Positions 25,366 to 34,740 of a stretch of 64,000 nucleotides of DNA are shown one piece after another. Numbering within the stretch: position 1 is the first letter of the stretch; each line of letters begins with the position of its first letter. The stretch lies in assembly GCF_029027585.1 (NCBI RefSeq), contig NZ_CP093397.1:2283405-2347404 (forward strand), in the 5' to 3' direction. Below the pieces are notes generated by a model. The model was not told the origin of the DNA. It searched no databases and worked only from the letters and a program-made list of their open reading frames with translations. A program made the translations under genes and the position numbers. This DNA is from Sulfurimonas sp. Lineage in GTDB: Bacteria > Campylobacterota > Campylobacteria > Campylobacterales > Sulfurimonadaceae.

Positions 25366-26645
25366 ACGATACTTCTTAAGCAGTTTCTACCACTATGCTT
25401 TGCTTCATAAAGTGCGTCATCTGCTCTTTTAAATATAGACTCTTTGGTATCACCTTCTTTGTATGAACTTAGTCCAAAACTAGCTGTTACTTCACCTGCT
25501 GATTTGTGTTTCATATTTTGTATTATTTTTCTAAAATTTTCAGTAAGGTTTGTAGCAATTTCTAAGTTCGTACTTGTGAAAAGTATAACAAACTCTTCTC
25601 CTCCCCATCTTGCAAAGAAGTCGCTTTCTCTTTTGTTTTTTTCTATATTTTGACTGAGCATTGTTAATATTTCATCACCTACAAGATGACCAAACTTATC
25701 ATTAAAGTTTTTAAAATAATCTATATCCAAAACTGCAAGAGATAATTCTCTATTGTACCTTTTTGATTGAGTAAGTTCATATTCAAAAACTTCTTCAAAT
25801 TTTTCTCTATTACTTACACCCGTAAGAGAATCTTTGTATACTTTTTTTTCAGTAGCTTCTTTTTCTTGGCTTAATTTTGTTATATCAGTAAAGTTTATCA
25901 AATAATTTATATCATTAATTTTGGATATATTTATAAAAAATGATTTAATATTATTTTTACAATTTTTTAATTTTACTATTCTTGATGTTTCATCAATTTT
26001 TTGAATAAATTTATAAAAATCTATGTTGTTTTGTGAACTTGCTAAAATATTATTTTTGTTTATGATTTGATTTTCATCACTAAATATATCTAAAAAAGTA
26101 TGAATTTTACTTTGAAATTCATCCATGCCCGAAACACAAAAAAAGTTTAAAAAAGAGGTGCTTGCAAATGAAACATTAGTAGTGTTAGTGATAACTGTCA
26201 TACTATTTTCTGAGTCTATGATGTGTTGAAGTATATCTCTTTGTTCTTTGTTTTCTTTTTCTAGCATAATTCTTTTAGAGAGTTTTTGCACTAAAGATTG
26301 AAGTGATTTTTTTTGTACAGGCTTAAGTAAATACCCTTCTGCATGAAGCTCTATAGCTTCTAAAAGATAAGCACTTTCGCTATGAGCAGTAGTAAAGACT
26401 ATATTTACATCTGCATCTATCTTTTTGATTTCTTTTGCCATCTCTAAACCGTCCATAATAGGCATCTTAATATCAGTGATAACTATATTTGGTAGATGCT
26501 TTTTGAAAAGCTCTAAGCCTTCAAGTCCATTTTGAGCAGTATAAAGAGTGTCTGAAACTCTACTAAGTGCTTTTGCATAACCTTCTAAAATATCTTTTTC
26601 ATCTTCAACATAAAGAATTGTTATTTTTTCTTTGTAACTGTCCAT
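25362..26645 (-). CDS. Response regulator diguanylate cyclase (REC - PAS-like - GGDEF)
   Basis: 427 aa. The receiver domain (1-125) begins ITILYVEDEKDILEGYAKAL with the acidic pair and has the phospho-acceptor in NIVITDIKMPIMDG. A PAS-like linker spans about 140-260. The GGDEF domain has DSLTGVSNREKFEEVFEYEL, LAVLDIDYFKNFNDKFGH and the active-site RWGGEEFVILF, an accepted GGEEF variant, so it should make c-di-GMP. First gene of a two-gene operon with the Cache kinase, overlapping by four bases (ATGA). Phosphorylation by that kinase is inferred from linkage. Confidence 0.9.
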   Translation of the reverse strand: MDSYKEKITILYVEDEKDILEGYAKALSRVSDTLYTAQNGLEGLELFKKHLPNIVITDIKMPIMDGLEMAKEIKKIDADVNIVFTTAHSESAYLLEAIELHAEGYLLKPVQKKSLQSLVQKLSKRIMLEKENKEQRDILQHIIDSENSMTVITNTTNVSFASTSFLNFFCVSGMDEFQSKIHTFLDIFSDENQIINKNNILASSQNNIDFYKFIQKIDETSRIVKLKNCKNNIKSFFINISKINDINYLINFTDITKLSQEKEATEKKVYKDSLTGVSNREKFEEVFEYELTQSKRYNRELSLAVLDIDYFKNFNDKFGHLVGDEILTMLSQNIEKNKRESDFFARWGGEEFVILFTSTNLEIATNLTENFRKIIQNMKHKSAGEVTASFGLSSYKEGDTKESIFKRADDALYEAKHSGRNCLRSIV

Positions 26646-26807
26646 AATACTTCCTATTACTTATCTTACATTAACTATTTTTAACTATAAATAAAATTAA
26701 TTTATTAAAATTAATTTTTATCTATCTTTATTATTAAAAGTATCGAAATGAAAATGATTCTAAATCTATTTTAAAGTTAATTAGTTATATTGTTTAAAGG
26801 ATTTTTT

Positions 26808-27515
26808 ATGAGTAAAGTTTTAATTTTATCAGGTGCTGGAATAAGTGCTGAGTCTGGCATCTCTACTTTTAGAGATAGCGATGGACTGTGGGAAAATCAC
26901 CGCATAGAAGATGTTTGTACAACAGGTTGCTTAGATACCAATGAAGAAGGTACAAAAAAGTTTTATGATGAAAGACGAGAAGATATAAAAGATAAAAAAC
27001 CAAACTATGCTCACCAACTTATAGTAGAGTTAAAACAAAAATACCCCAAGGATATAGCAGTACTTACTCAAAATGTAGATGATTTGTTTGAAAAGGCTGG
27101 TATGAAAAGTGATGAAATTATACATCTTCATGGTTTTTTAAAAGAGCTTAGATGTCGAGATTGTGATGAGATATTTGATATTGGCTATAAAACTCAAGAC
27201 TCATTTTCTCTTGTTTGTCCATCGTGTGGCTCAAAACTAAGACCAAATATCGTGTTTTTTGGAGAAGCGGCACCAAAATATCAGATACTTACTCAAAAAC
27301 TAAATGAGTGTGAATTAATAGTAATAATTGGAACAAGTGGAAATGTTTTAGATGTGACATACTTTGCACAACTTACAGACAAATCAATATTAAATAACCT
27401 AGAAAAAAGTCTAGCAATAGATGATAGTTATTTTACTAAAGTATATTACGCAAAAGCAACAGATGCAATAGCTGAGATAGCTGAATATATAGAAGAATTT
27501 TTAGAAGAGTTGTAA
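26808..27515 (+). CDS. cobB: NAD-dependent protein deacylase, sirtuin family
   Basis: 235 aa from ATG 26808, chosen because AAAGGA lies eight bases upstream; an upstream in-frame ATG (26790) lacks a site. Motifs: NAD site LSGAGISAESGISTFRDSDGLW, TQNVDDLFEKAG, catalytic histidine in HLHGFLKE, and a zinc-binding set CRDCDEIF and CPSCGSKLRPNIVFFGE. It removes acyl groups from lysines and makes O-acetyl-ADP-ribose. Alone between divergent signalling genes and ccsBA. Symbol given by family. Confidence 0.88.
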   Translation: MSKVLILSGAGISAESGISTFRDSDGLWENHRIEDVCTTGCLDTNEEGTKKFYDERREDIKDKKPNYAHQLIVELKQKYPKDIAVLTQNVDDLFEKAGMKSDEIIHLHGFLKELRCRDCDEIFDIGYKTQDSFSLVCPSCGSKLRPNIVFFGEAAPKYQILTQKLNECELIVIIGTSGNVLDVTYFAQLTDKSILNNLEKSLAIDDSYFTKVYYAKATDAIAEIAEYIEEFLEEL

Positions 27516-27576
27516 TTATTAAGCCTCTATTAGCTTATTTTCACTAAAATAGCTTTTTTATTTAAAGGCTATATTT

Positions 27577-30500
27577 ATGAAAAAACTTTTATCTTTTTTT
27601 GGATCTATGAAAACAATGGCAGTTCTTATGTCACTCTTTGCTTTTGCTATTGGTTATGCAACATTTATTGAGAATGATTACGGAACAATAACTGCCAAAG
27701 CAGATGTTTATAATGCTAGATGGTTTGAAATATTAATGTTGTTTTTAACGATGAACCTTATGTTAAATATATATAACTATAAAATGTACACTCTTAAAAA
27801 AGCTTCTATTTTTATTTTTCATATCTCTTTTATTATCATTATAATTGGTGCTGCGGTTACTCGTTATGTTGGATATGAGGGAACTATGCATATTCGTGAA
27901 GGTGCTACTTCTTCGACTATGATAAGTTCAGATACTTACTTTACAGTAGATGCTAAAGTGGGAGATAAACATGTGATATCACAACAAACTTTGTACCTTT
28001 CAAAACGACTTACAAATAATGTAAATGCTTCACTTGAAATAGAAGGTAAAAAAGTTAGCGTTGAAATGATAGAGTATATTCCAGATGCGGTTGAAACAAC
28101 AGTTGAGTCTAAAACTGGCAAAGCAATGGCATCTATGATGGTAACAGGAAGTGGAAAAGGTGAGCCAATTACGCTTATCGAAGGTCAGTTTTACGAGAGT
28201 GAAAACTTTATTTTAGATTTTGGCTCAGGAAAATCATTTGATAAAATGACAATATCTGTTTTTGTTCAAGATGATAAATTTTTTATGAAACATAACATGC
28301 CACTTACATTTTTAAAGATGGATGATAATTCAAAAGGTGTTTTAGATGCTAATGAAAAGCAGCCTTTTACAACTAGAACGCTGTTTTCTACTGCTGGTGG
28401 AGGTTTTGTCCTTCGTAACTTTTATGTTCATGCACAGAGAAAAATCGTTTCAAATCCAAATGCGTCTGCACAAAGACCAGGTATAGATGCACTTAGGTTT
28501 AATATAAAAGTTGGAGATGTTTCACAAGATGTTCTTATATATGGACAATCTGGAAGAATGGCAAAAGAGTATCATAATGAGATAAATGGCGTTGATGTCC
28601 ATCTTTCATATGGCTCAAAAAAACTAACTATTCCTTTTGAAGTAAAACTTTTAGACTTTGAGTTAGACAGATACCCTGGGTCTATGAGTCCAGCATCTTA
28701 TGCTAGTGAAGTCGTTCTTATAGATAAAGAGCAAAATATAGAGATGCCATATAGAATTTATATGAATAATATTTTGGAGCATCGTGGTTTTAGATTTTTC
28801 CAATCATCTTATGATAGAGATGAAAAAGGAACAGTTCTTTCAGTAAACAACGACCCGGGAACGCTTCCTTCATATATAGGTTATTTTCTTTTAGCATTAG
28901 GTATGCTTTGGTCTTTGTTTTCTAAGAAAAATAGATTTGCACAGTTAGCAAAACGAGCTAAAAAAGCGGCTGATGAAAAAGCACTTGGAAGTTTGATGGC
29001 TTTTGCTTTACTCTTTAGCATCTCTCCATCTTTTGCAGATGATTTAAACCCAACTATAAAAACAATTATCTCTTTTGATAAAGCACATGCTGAAAAATTT
29101 GGTGAACTTGTAATACAAGATAGTGGCGGTAGAATGAAGCCAATGGATACACTTTCAACTGAAATATTAGCAAAAATTTATAGAGGTTCAAATATTAGTG
29201 TTGGAAAGTATAAACTAGATTCAAATCAAGTTATACTTGGGATGATGGTAAAGCCAGATGCCTATCGCGATATAAAAATCATCTATACAAAAAACAAAGA
29301 TATAAATAAACTTATCGGTACAAGTGAAGATGCTAAGTATGCTTCTTTTGCTCAGTTTTTTATGAACCCCGATAAAATGAAAGGTTATAAACTAGCTCAA
29401 ATTGTTGATGAAGCGGTTAGGAAAGAGCCAAAATATAGAAATATGTTAGATAAAGCTGTTTTAAAAATTGATGAAAGAGTAAATATTTCTTACTCTGTTT
29501 ACACTGGTGCTTTGATGAGAATCTGGCCAAAACCAAATGATGAAAGTAACAAATGGTACCCAACCATAGAAGCACTTCAAACTTTTACTTCTGCTGATGG
29601 AGAACGACTAAGAGGTGTTGCTGTTGAGTATTTTACAGCTATTGATAAAGCTTTGGGTAGTGGAGATTGGAGTGAGGCAAATGAGGCTATTTTAAAACTA
29701 GAGAAATATCAAAAATTTTATGGAGCACAAGTTTACCCATCTCAAGATAGAATAAAAGCAGAGGTTTTTTACAACAAAGCGCATATCTTTGAATCACTTT
29801 ATCCTTTTTATCTTTTACTAGGGTTCATCCTTTTAGTTCTTAGTTTTGTAAAAATCATAAGACCAAAGTTTAACTTGGCAATTTACTCAAAAATAACTCT
29901 AGGTTTATTGATTGTATTTTTTGCAGCACATACTTTTGGTCTTGGTTTGAGATGGTATATCTCTGGTCACGCTCCTTGGTCAAATGGTTATGAGTCTATG
30001 ATATATATAGGTTGGGCAACACTTTTAGCAGGTTTCATCTTCTCAAAACGCTCATCTATGACTATGGCATCTACTGCTATTTTAACAGGTTTGATTTTAT
30101 TTGTGGCACATCTAAACTGGATGGATCCTCAAGTTACAAATATTGTTCCTGTTTTAAATTCGTACTGGTTAAGCATACATGTTGCTGTAATTACTGCTAG
30201 TTATGGTTTCTTAGGTCTTGGTGCTCTTTTAGGCTTTATCGTTATTTTATTATTTATGATTAAGACAGATAATAACCAAAAACATATAGGTTTATCAATC
30301 AAAGAGTTAAATGCTATAAATGAGATGAGCTTGATGGCGGGTCTTGTTTTACTTACCATCGGAAACTTTTTAGGTGGTGTTTGGGCAAATGAATCTTGGG
30401 GTAGATACTGGGGTTGGGATCCAAAAGAAACATGGGCACTTGTAACGATTTTAGTTTACGCTGTTGTTGTGCATCTAAGGTTTATAAAGTCTATATATAG

Positions 30501-30699
30501 TGAGTTTAACTTTGCAGTTATTTCTCTTTTATCGTACTCTTCAGTGATTATGACTTATTTCGGAGTGAACTATTATCTTGCTGGACTTCACTCTTACGCA
30601 AAAGGTGACCCAGTTCCTGTTCCTGATTTTGTTCCTATAACTTACGCAATTATTTTTGTTTTCGTTTTAGTAGCGTTTAGAAATAGAAAGATAGCTTAG
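27577..30699 (+). CDS. ccsBA: Fused cytochrome c synthetase CcsBA (ResB-CcsA, System II)
   Basis: 1040 aa, the fused form found in Campylobacterota. It exports haem and attaches it to CxxCH motifs of periplasmic cytochromes. The N-terminal ResB/CcsB part starts with membrane helices (MKKLLSFFGSMKTMAVLMSLFAF) and a large periplasmic region. The C-terminal CcsA part has six or more helices and the haem-handling WWD motif SWGRYWGWDPKETWAL, with histidines such as YWLSIHVAVITASYG and FFAAHTFGLGLRW for haem ligation. It serves cytochromes such as the one at 2968. No break seen, unlike several neighbours. Confidence 0.95.
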   Translation: MKKLLSFFGSMKTMAVLMSLFAFAIGYATFIENDYGTITAKADVYNARWFEILMLFLTMNLMLNIYNYKMYTLKKASIFIFHISFIIIIIGAAVTRYVGYEGTMHIREGATSSTMISSDTYFTVDAKVGDKHVISQQTLYLSKRLTNNVNASLEIEGKKVSVEMIEYIPDAVETTVESKTGKAMASMMVTGSGKGEPITLIEGQFYESENFILDFGSGKSFDKMTISVFVQDDKFFMKHNMPLTFLKMDDNSKGVLDANEKQPFTTRTLFSTAGGGFVLRNFYVHAQRKIVSNPNASAQRPGIDALRFNIKVGDVSQDVLIYGQSGRMAKEYHNEINGVDVHLSYGSKKLTIPFEVKLLDFELDRYPGSMSPASYASEVVLIDKEQNIEMPYRIYMNNILEHRGFRFFQSSYDRDEKGTVLSVNNDPGTLPSYIGYFLLALGMLWSLFSKKNRFAQLAKRAKKAADEKALGSLMAFALLFSISPSFADDLNPTIKTIISFDKAHAEKFGELVIQDSGGRMKPMDTLSTEILAKIYRGSNISVGKYKLDSNQVILGMMVKPDAYRDIKIIYTKNKDINKLIGTSEDAKYASFAQFFMNPDKMKGYKLAQIVDEAVRKEPKYRNMLDKAVLKIDERVNISYSVYTGALMRIWPKPNDESNKWYPTIEALQTFTSADGERLRGVAVEYFTAIDKALGSGDWSEANEAILKLEKYQKFYGAQVYPSQDRIKAEVFYNKAHIFESLYPFYLLLGFILLVLSFVKIIRPKFNLAIYSKITLGLLIVFFAAHTFGLGLRWYISGHAPWSNGYESMIYIGWATLLAGFIFSKRSSMTMASTAILTGLILFVAHLNWMDPQVTNIVPVLNSYWLSIHVAVITASYGFLGLGALLGFIVILLFMIKTDNNQKHIGLSIKELNAINEMSLMAGLVLLTIGNFLGGVWANESWGRYWGWDPKETWALVTILVYAVVVHLRFIKSIYSEFNFAVISLLSYSSVIMTYFGVNYYLAGLHSYAKGDPVPVPDFVPITYAIIFVFVLVAFRNRKIA

Positions 30700-30709
30700 G
30701 TTAAGAAAA

Positions 30710-31414
30710 ATGGACTTTAAAGGTTTTAGTAAAAAAACTCTTCCCTTTTTAGAGTCTATCCGTAAAAACAACAACAAAGAGTGGTTTGAAGCTCATAGAA
30801 GTGAGTATGAAGAGTTCATCTTAAATCCTTCAAGAGCTTTTGTAGAGGAGTTTGGTGAACATCTACAAGCCCTAGAACCAACTATAAACTTTTCACCTAA
30901 AATAAACAAATCTCTCTTTCGCATCTATCGAGATAGTAGAAGAATGGGTGCTATAAAAGTGCCTTTAAAACATCGCATTGGCATGATTTTTTGGCAAGGA
31001 AACGGAAGCAGAATGCAGAGTTCACATTTTTACCTTCACTTTTCCCCTGATGAACTTTTTGTAGCAGTTGGTGTTAGATGGTTTGAAAAGCCTATGCTAG
31101 ATGCTTACCGAGAGTATATAAAAGATGACAAAAGAAGAGAGCGTCTAGCACAGTTACTTCAAAGCCTTGATGCTAAAGGTTACAAGTGCATAGAAAAGGG
31201 CTATAAAAGATACCCAAGAGGTTTTAATGCACAGATGCCAGATGCTAATCTTAGTCTGTACAAAGGTATGGCAACATATAAAATACTAGACCCAAAACTC
31301 ATAATAGATGGAAAAAAGTTTATAAATACACTTTATAGCATCTATGAAGATATGTTAGAGTTACAGCAAGTTGTTTATGAGATAAGCTTGAGAGTGAAAA
31401 AGGAAAATAATTAA
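30710..31414 (+). CDS. DUF2461-family protein
   Basis: 234 aa. KTLPFLESIRKNNNKEWFEA and HRSEYEEFILNPSRAFVEE, followed by FRIYRDSRRMGAIKVPLKHR, are the hallmarks of the DUF2461/TIGR02453 family, whose function is not established. Soluble, no signal peptide, normal length. It begins ten bases after ccsBA and may be co-transcribed with it. Family assignment is from memory of the motif pattern. Confidence 0.8.
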   Translation: MDFKGFSKKTLPFLESIRKNNNKEWFEAHRSEYEEFILNPSRAFVEEFGEHLQALEPTINFSPKINKSLFRIYRDSRRMGAIKVPLKHRIGMIFWQGNGSRMQSSHFYLHFSPDELFVAVGVRWFEKPMLDAYREYIKDDKRRERLAQLLQSLDAKGYKCIEKGYKRYPRGFNAQMPDANLSLYKGMATYKILDPKLIIDGKKFINTLYSIYEDMLELQQVVYEISLRVKKENN

Positions 31415-31420
31415 TTATGT

Positions 31421-31426
31421 TAGAAT
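31421..31426 (+). promoter_or_regulatory. Extended -10 promoter of the DarTG-like operon
   Basis: TATGTTAGAAT gives an extended -10 (TG, one base, TAGAAT) 20 bp before the ATG at 31447; GAGGAAAG is the ribosome-binding site. The toxin-antitoxin pair thus appears to have its own short-leader promoter. Confidence 0.5.
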
Positions 31427-31446
31427 GTAGGAATGAGGAAAGTTGA

Positions 31447-32349
31447 ATGATAATATATACAAGAACAAATATATTTGAATCCAATGCACAAGTATTAGTA
31501 AATACTGTAAATACTGTTGGTGTTATGGGTAAGGGCTTGGCTAAAGAGTTTAAGAGAATTTATCCCGATATGTTTGATAGTTATCAAAAATATTGCGAAA
31601 ATGGTATATTTACTATAGGTAAATTACAGATTTATAAAACATCAAATAAGTGGGTAATGAATTTTCCTACAAAAGAAAATTGGAGAAATGCTTCAACAGT
31701 TGAATATGTAGAATTAGGGCTTCAGAAGTTTGTAGAACAATATCAAATACAAGGTATAAAATCAGTATCATTTCCTATGCTTGGCTGTGGAAATGGTGGT
31801 TTAGACTGGGAAAATGTTGTGAAACCACTAATGTATAAATATCTTAAAAATTTACCGATAGATATATTTATACATACAGCTGAGATTGATAAATTTACTC
31901 CAGAACATAAAAATCAAAAAATGATAGATAGTTGGTTGAAAAATGAGCCATCTTATTTATCTAGCATTGAATTTATAACAAATTTAAAGCAACTGTCTTC
32001 TCAACTGATTAATTCATATTCAAATAAAAAATTAAAGTTAACTATAGAAATAACACAAGAGCAGATGGGTGAAGAAGATGTATTTTGTATAACATCTAAG
32101 CAGACTAAAATTTATATAACTTATAGTGTGTTGAGTAATATTTGGCAAACTCTTAAAAATGGTGGTGTACTGCAAAAAGATATGTTATCTCAAGAACTAG
32201 CTCAATCATCAGATATGGTAATGTTATTTTTATCTCAACTTGAATATATCACATTAACTCAACTTGATAATGAAGATGTAGCTGTGAGAATATTAGCATT
32301 TAAGCAACCAAAAATAATAAATAAAGAAGAAGAGTTCTTTGTAGCATGA
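31447..32349 (+). CDS. darG: DarG-like antitoxin: macrodomain ADP-ribosylhydrolase with C-terminal domain
   Basis: 300 aa. The N-terminal macrodomain (about 1-150) has LVNTVNTVGVMGKGLAKEFK, the ADP-ribose loop with its conserved asparagines, and FPMLGCGNGGLDWENV. DarG removes the ADP-ribose that DarT places on thymidine in DNA. The C-terminal part (about 165-300) is a separate helical region that may be winged-helix-like (VLSNIWQTLKNGGVLQKDML) and could bind the toxin or the promoter. The stop overlaps the toxin ATG (ATGA). The antitoxin comes first here; in several described pairs the toxin is first. Assignment rests on motif and linkage. Confidence 0.8.
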   Translation: MIIYTRTNIFESNAQVLVNTVNTVGVMGKGLAKEFKRIYPDMFDSYQKYCENGIFTIGKLQIYKTSNKWVMNFPTKENWRNASTVEYVELGLQKFVEQYQIQGIKSVSFPMLGCGNGGLDWENVVKPLMYKYLKNLPIDIFIHTAEIDKFTPEHKNQKMIDSWLKNEPSYLSSIEFITNLKQLSSQLINSYSNKKLKLTIEITQEQMGEEDVFCITSKQTKIYITYSVLSNIWQTLKNGGVLQKDMLSQELAQSSDMVMLFLSQLEYITLTQLDNEDVAVRILAFKQPKIINKEEEFFVA

Positions 32350-33323
32350 CAAAAGAAGAGTTTTTAAAAGATTTTCAAACTAGACAAGAATTGAAATATA
32401 AAGGTGGTTATCAAAAGTGGTGGACGCAGTTTGTATTTCATTATAATGATATTCATAATATTGTATCAATTTTAAATAGTGGTAAACTTTATAGTCGAAA
32501 TAAAACTAAAAGTTTAAATATTTTAAAAACTGATATTGCAAATGATGATGTTATAAAGCATACCGATTCTAAAGTAGATAAGTATGCAAGATTCTATTTT
32601 GGGGCAAGGACACCTACTTTATATTGGAATGAGGGCTTAATTCCTAAAGATAAAATTAGAGATAATGCACATTGTCCAGTTCCTATCTTTTTACTATTTG
32701 ATTTTATTAAAATATTATCTATGGATAATATCTGGTTTAGTAATGGAAATATGAGTGCAACTAATCCTGAAGTATATAATGATATAAATAATTTAGAAAA
32801 ATTAGAATGGAAATATATATATCATAGAGAACCACTTGAACAGTCTGGATATTCACGACACATAAATTATTGTAGAAATGCAGAAGTTTTAGTTAAAGAT
32901 GAATTAAGTATTTATGACTCACTAAAATGGATTTGCGTTAGGTCAAAAGCAGATAAAGATACTTTACTTAATTTAGTAGATGAAACTACAAAAGAAATAA
33001 TAAAAGATAAGATTAAAATATTTACTTCTGATGGATTGTTTCATAATAAAAGATTGTTTATTAATGAAGTGATATTAAAAGAACAACAAATCAATATTAA
33101 TTTTACAAATTTTAATAATCAAGAGTTTATGTTAAATGGTATAGCAAAAAGTTTGGCAACAGGTAAAGAACTAGATAAATCACAAGTATTTAATATAAAC
33201 TCAAATATATACTTTAAATTGGATGAATTAGATGTTTCTATGGGTATTCATTTTATCTTAAGTATTGATGAAAATAAAGTATATGATAATGTTTTATTTA
33301 ATATTAATGAAGTTTTAGTTTGA
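32346..33323 (+). CDS. darT: DarT-like DNA ADP-ribosyltransferase toxin
   Basis: 325 aa. The DarT (DUF4433) pattern is clear: FHYNDIHNIVSILNSGKLYS near residues 31-50 for NAD binding, YARFYFGARTPTLYW (80-94), WFSNGNMSATNPEVY (130-144), and HINYCRNAEVLVKDEL (172-187) with E180 as probable catalytic glutamate. DarT ADP-ribosylates thymidine in single-stranded DNA and acts in phage defence. It is longer than classic DarT (about 210 aa); the extra C-terminal 120 residues are unrecognised. Translationally coupled to the macrodomain antitoxin. Toxic activity is inferred from family. Confidence 0.8.
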   Translation: MTKEEFLKDFQTRQELKYKGGYQKWWTQFVFHYNDIHNIVSILNSGKLYSRNKTKSLNILKTDIANDDVIKHTDSKVDKYARFYFGARTPTLYWNEGLIPKDKIRDNAHCPVPIFLLFDFIKILSMDNIWFSNGNMSATNPEVYNDINNLEKLEWKYIYHREPLEQSGYSRHINYCRNAEVLVKDELSIYDSLKWICVRSKADKDTLLNLVDETTKEIIKDKIKIFTSDGLFHNKRLFINEVILKEQQININFTNFNNQEFMLNGIAKSLATGKELDKSQVFNINSNIYFKLDELDVSMGIHFILSIDENKVYDNVLFNINEVLV

Positions 33324-33342
33324 GAGTTAAAGAGGAAAACAG

Positions 33343-34290
33343 TTGAAAGAAGCAGTAATACTACTAAATATGGGTGGACCAAATAATCTTGATGAAGTTG
33401 AGATGTTTTTAAAAAACATGTTTTCCGATAAAAACATATTAACAATGAAAAGTGACCTTTTAAGAAAGTTTGTAGGTGGTATGATTACTTTTACAAGATG
33501 TGAAAAATCACAAGATATATATAAACAAATAGGTGGAAAATCACCTATAGTCGGACATACTAAAAACTTAGTTAATAAATTGCAGGTAAGACTTGGTAAG
33601 GATGTTATTGTTGATTTTGTTATGAGATATACTCCGCCATTTGCGAGTGAAGTAATAGAAAAAATCAACAAAGAAGATATAGAAAAAATATACTTGATTC
33701 CTCTTTATCCACAATACTCGACAACAACAACAAAGTCATCATTAGAAGATTTTGAAGAACACTATCATGACAGTGGTGCAGATGCTATTTTGGTAGAGAT
33801 AAAACACTTCTTTGAAAATGAAAACTATAACAAAGCAATTATTCAAAGAATTCAAGAGCAGATGCAAGAAACAAAGTATGAAGATTTTGACATTATATTC
33901 TCGGCTCATGGGCTTCCTCAAAAGATTGTAGATGCTGGAGATTCTTATCAGCGTTATATCGAAAAACATGTAGAAATTTTAAAGCAAAAACTTCAAGATG
34001 AGGAGATGGACTTTCACAAAGTTCACTTGGCTTATCAGTCGAAGCTAGGGCCTATGGAATGGTTAAAACCATCTCTAGAAGATAAACTAAAAACAGTTAG
34101 AAATAGGGGCGTTGTTGTGTTTCCTCTAGCCTTTACTATAGATAATTCTGAGACAGATTATGAACTGAAAATTGAGTATAGAGAGATAGCAGAAGCACTT
34201 GGTTTTAAAGAGTATAGAGTCTGTAGATGCCCAAATGATAGTGAACTTTTTGTAGATGCACTAGAACAAATATATAAAAAAATGAGCTAG
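33343..34290 (+). CDS. hemH: Ferrochelatase
   Basis: 315 aa. Inserts Fe2+ into protoporphyrin IX at the membrane. Seen are EAVILLNMGGPNNLDEVEMF, YPQYSTTTTKSS, the active-site FSAHGLPQKIVDAGDSY, and YQSKLGPMEWLKP, all standard HemH blocks, plus a glutamate-rich FTIDNSETDYELKIEY. The start is a TTG at 33343 with GAGGAAAA upstream; the first in-frame ATG would cut into the first strand. It lies 19 bp after the toxin gene but belongs to core metabolism. Functional link to CcsBA-driven haem use. Confidence 0.93.
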   Translation: MKEAVILLNMGGPNNLDEVEMFLKNMFSDKNILTMKSDLLRKFVGGMITFTRCEKSQDIYKQIGGKSPIVGHTKNLVNKLQVRLGKDVIVDFVMRYTPPFASEVIEKINKEDIEKIYLIPLYPQYSTTTTKSSLEDFEEHYHDSGADAILVEIKHFFENENYNKAIIQRIQEQMQETKYEDFDIIFSAHGLPQKIVDAGDSYQRYIEKHVEILKQKLQDEEMDFHKVHLAYQSKLGPMEWLKPSLEDKLKTVRNRGVVVFPLAFTIDNSETDYELKIEYREIAEALGFKEYRVCRCPNDSELFVDALEQIYKKMS

Positions 34291-34296
34291 CAAGAG

Positions 34297-34740
34297 ATGC
34301 TAAAGATAATAATGTACTTTTCAATGACGCTTTTTTTGTTTGCTTATGAATTGCCAGAGTTAAAACTTCCAAAAAATAATCAACCTGAAATAGTTGTTTT
34401 TGATACACAAAGCCTTTTAGTAAATGATAAAAGGTCTTATAAAATTAGATGGAAAACTATAAATGCGACAGATGTAAACATAACATTTATAGGTAAAGTT
34501 GAGTTAGAAGGAAGTTTTACGATAACAGAAGATGAGTACAATAGAGGACCTATAACTTTAATGGCATCTAGTAAAACAAGCTCCTATGTTGATGAAAAAA
34601 CTATAAATAAAAATAGTTCTTCTAAAGTCATAACACCTATTTTTCAAAGTAAAGAGGAAGAAGATGCCTACTACAATACAACTATGCCTTACCGAAGAAG
34701 AATGTATAATCCAGCTCGAAGACAAAGAAGATATTACTAA
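34297..34740 (+). CDS. Hypothetical exported protein with basic, Arg/Tyr-rich tail
   Basis: 147 aa, family not recognised. An N-terminal hydrophobic stretch (MLKIIMYFSMTLFLFAYE) looks like a signal peptide or anchor. The middle (YKIRWKTINATDVNITFIG, then VELEGSFTITEDEYNRGPIT) reads like an immunoglobulin-type beta sandwich. It ends in an unusual tail PYRRRMYNPARRQRRYY rich in Arg and Tyr. It lies six bases after hemH and its stop abuts the HAD phosphatase start. Function unknown. Confidence 0.6.
   Translation: MLKIIMYFSMTLFLFAYELPELKLPKNNQPEIVVFDTQSLLVNDKRSYKIRWKTINATDVNITFIGKVELEGSFTITEDEYNRGPITLMASSKTSSYVDEKTINKNSSSKVITPIFQSKEEEDAYYNTTMPYRRRMYNPARRQRRYY

Noticed and set aside
26646..26807. 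Fur-box-like sequence GAAAATGATTCT before the sirtuin
   Set aside because: Weak match in AT-rich DNA and no iron-related gene beside it.
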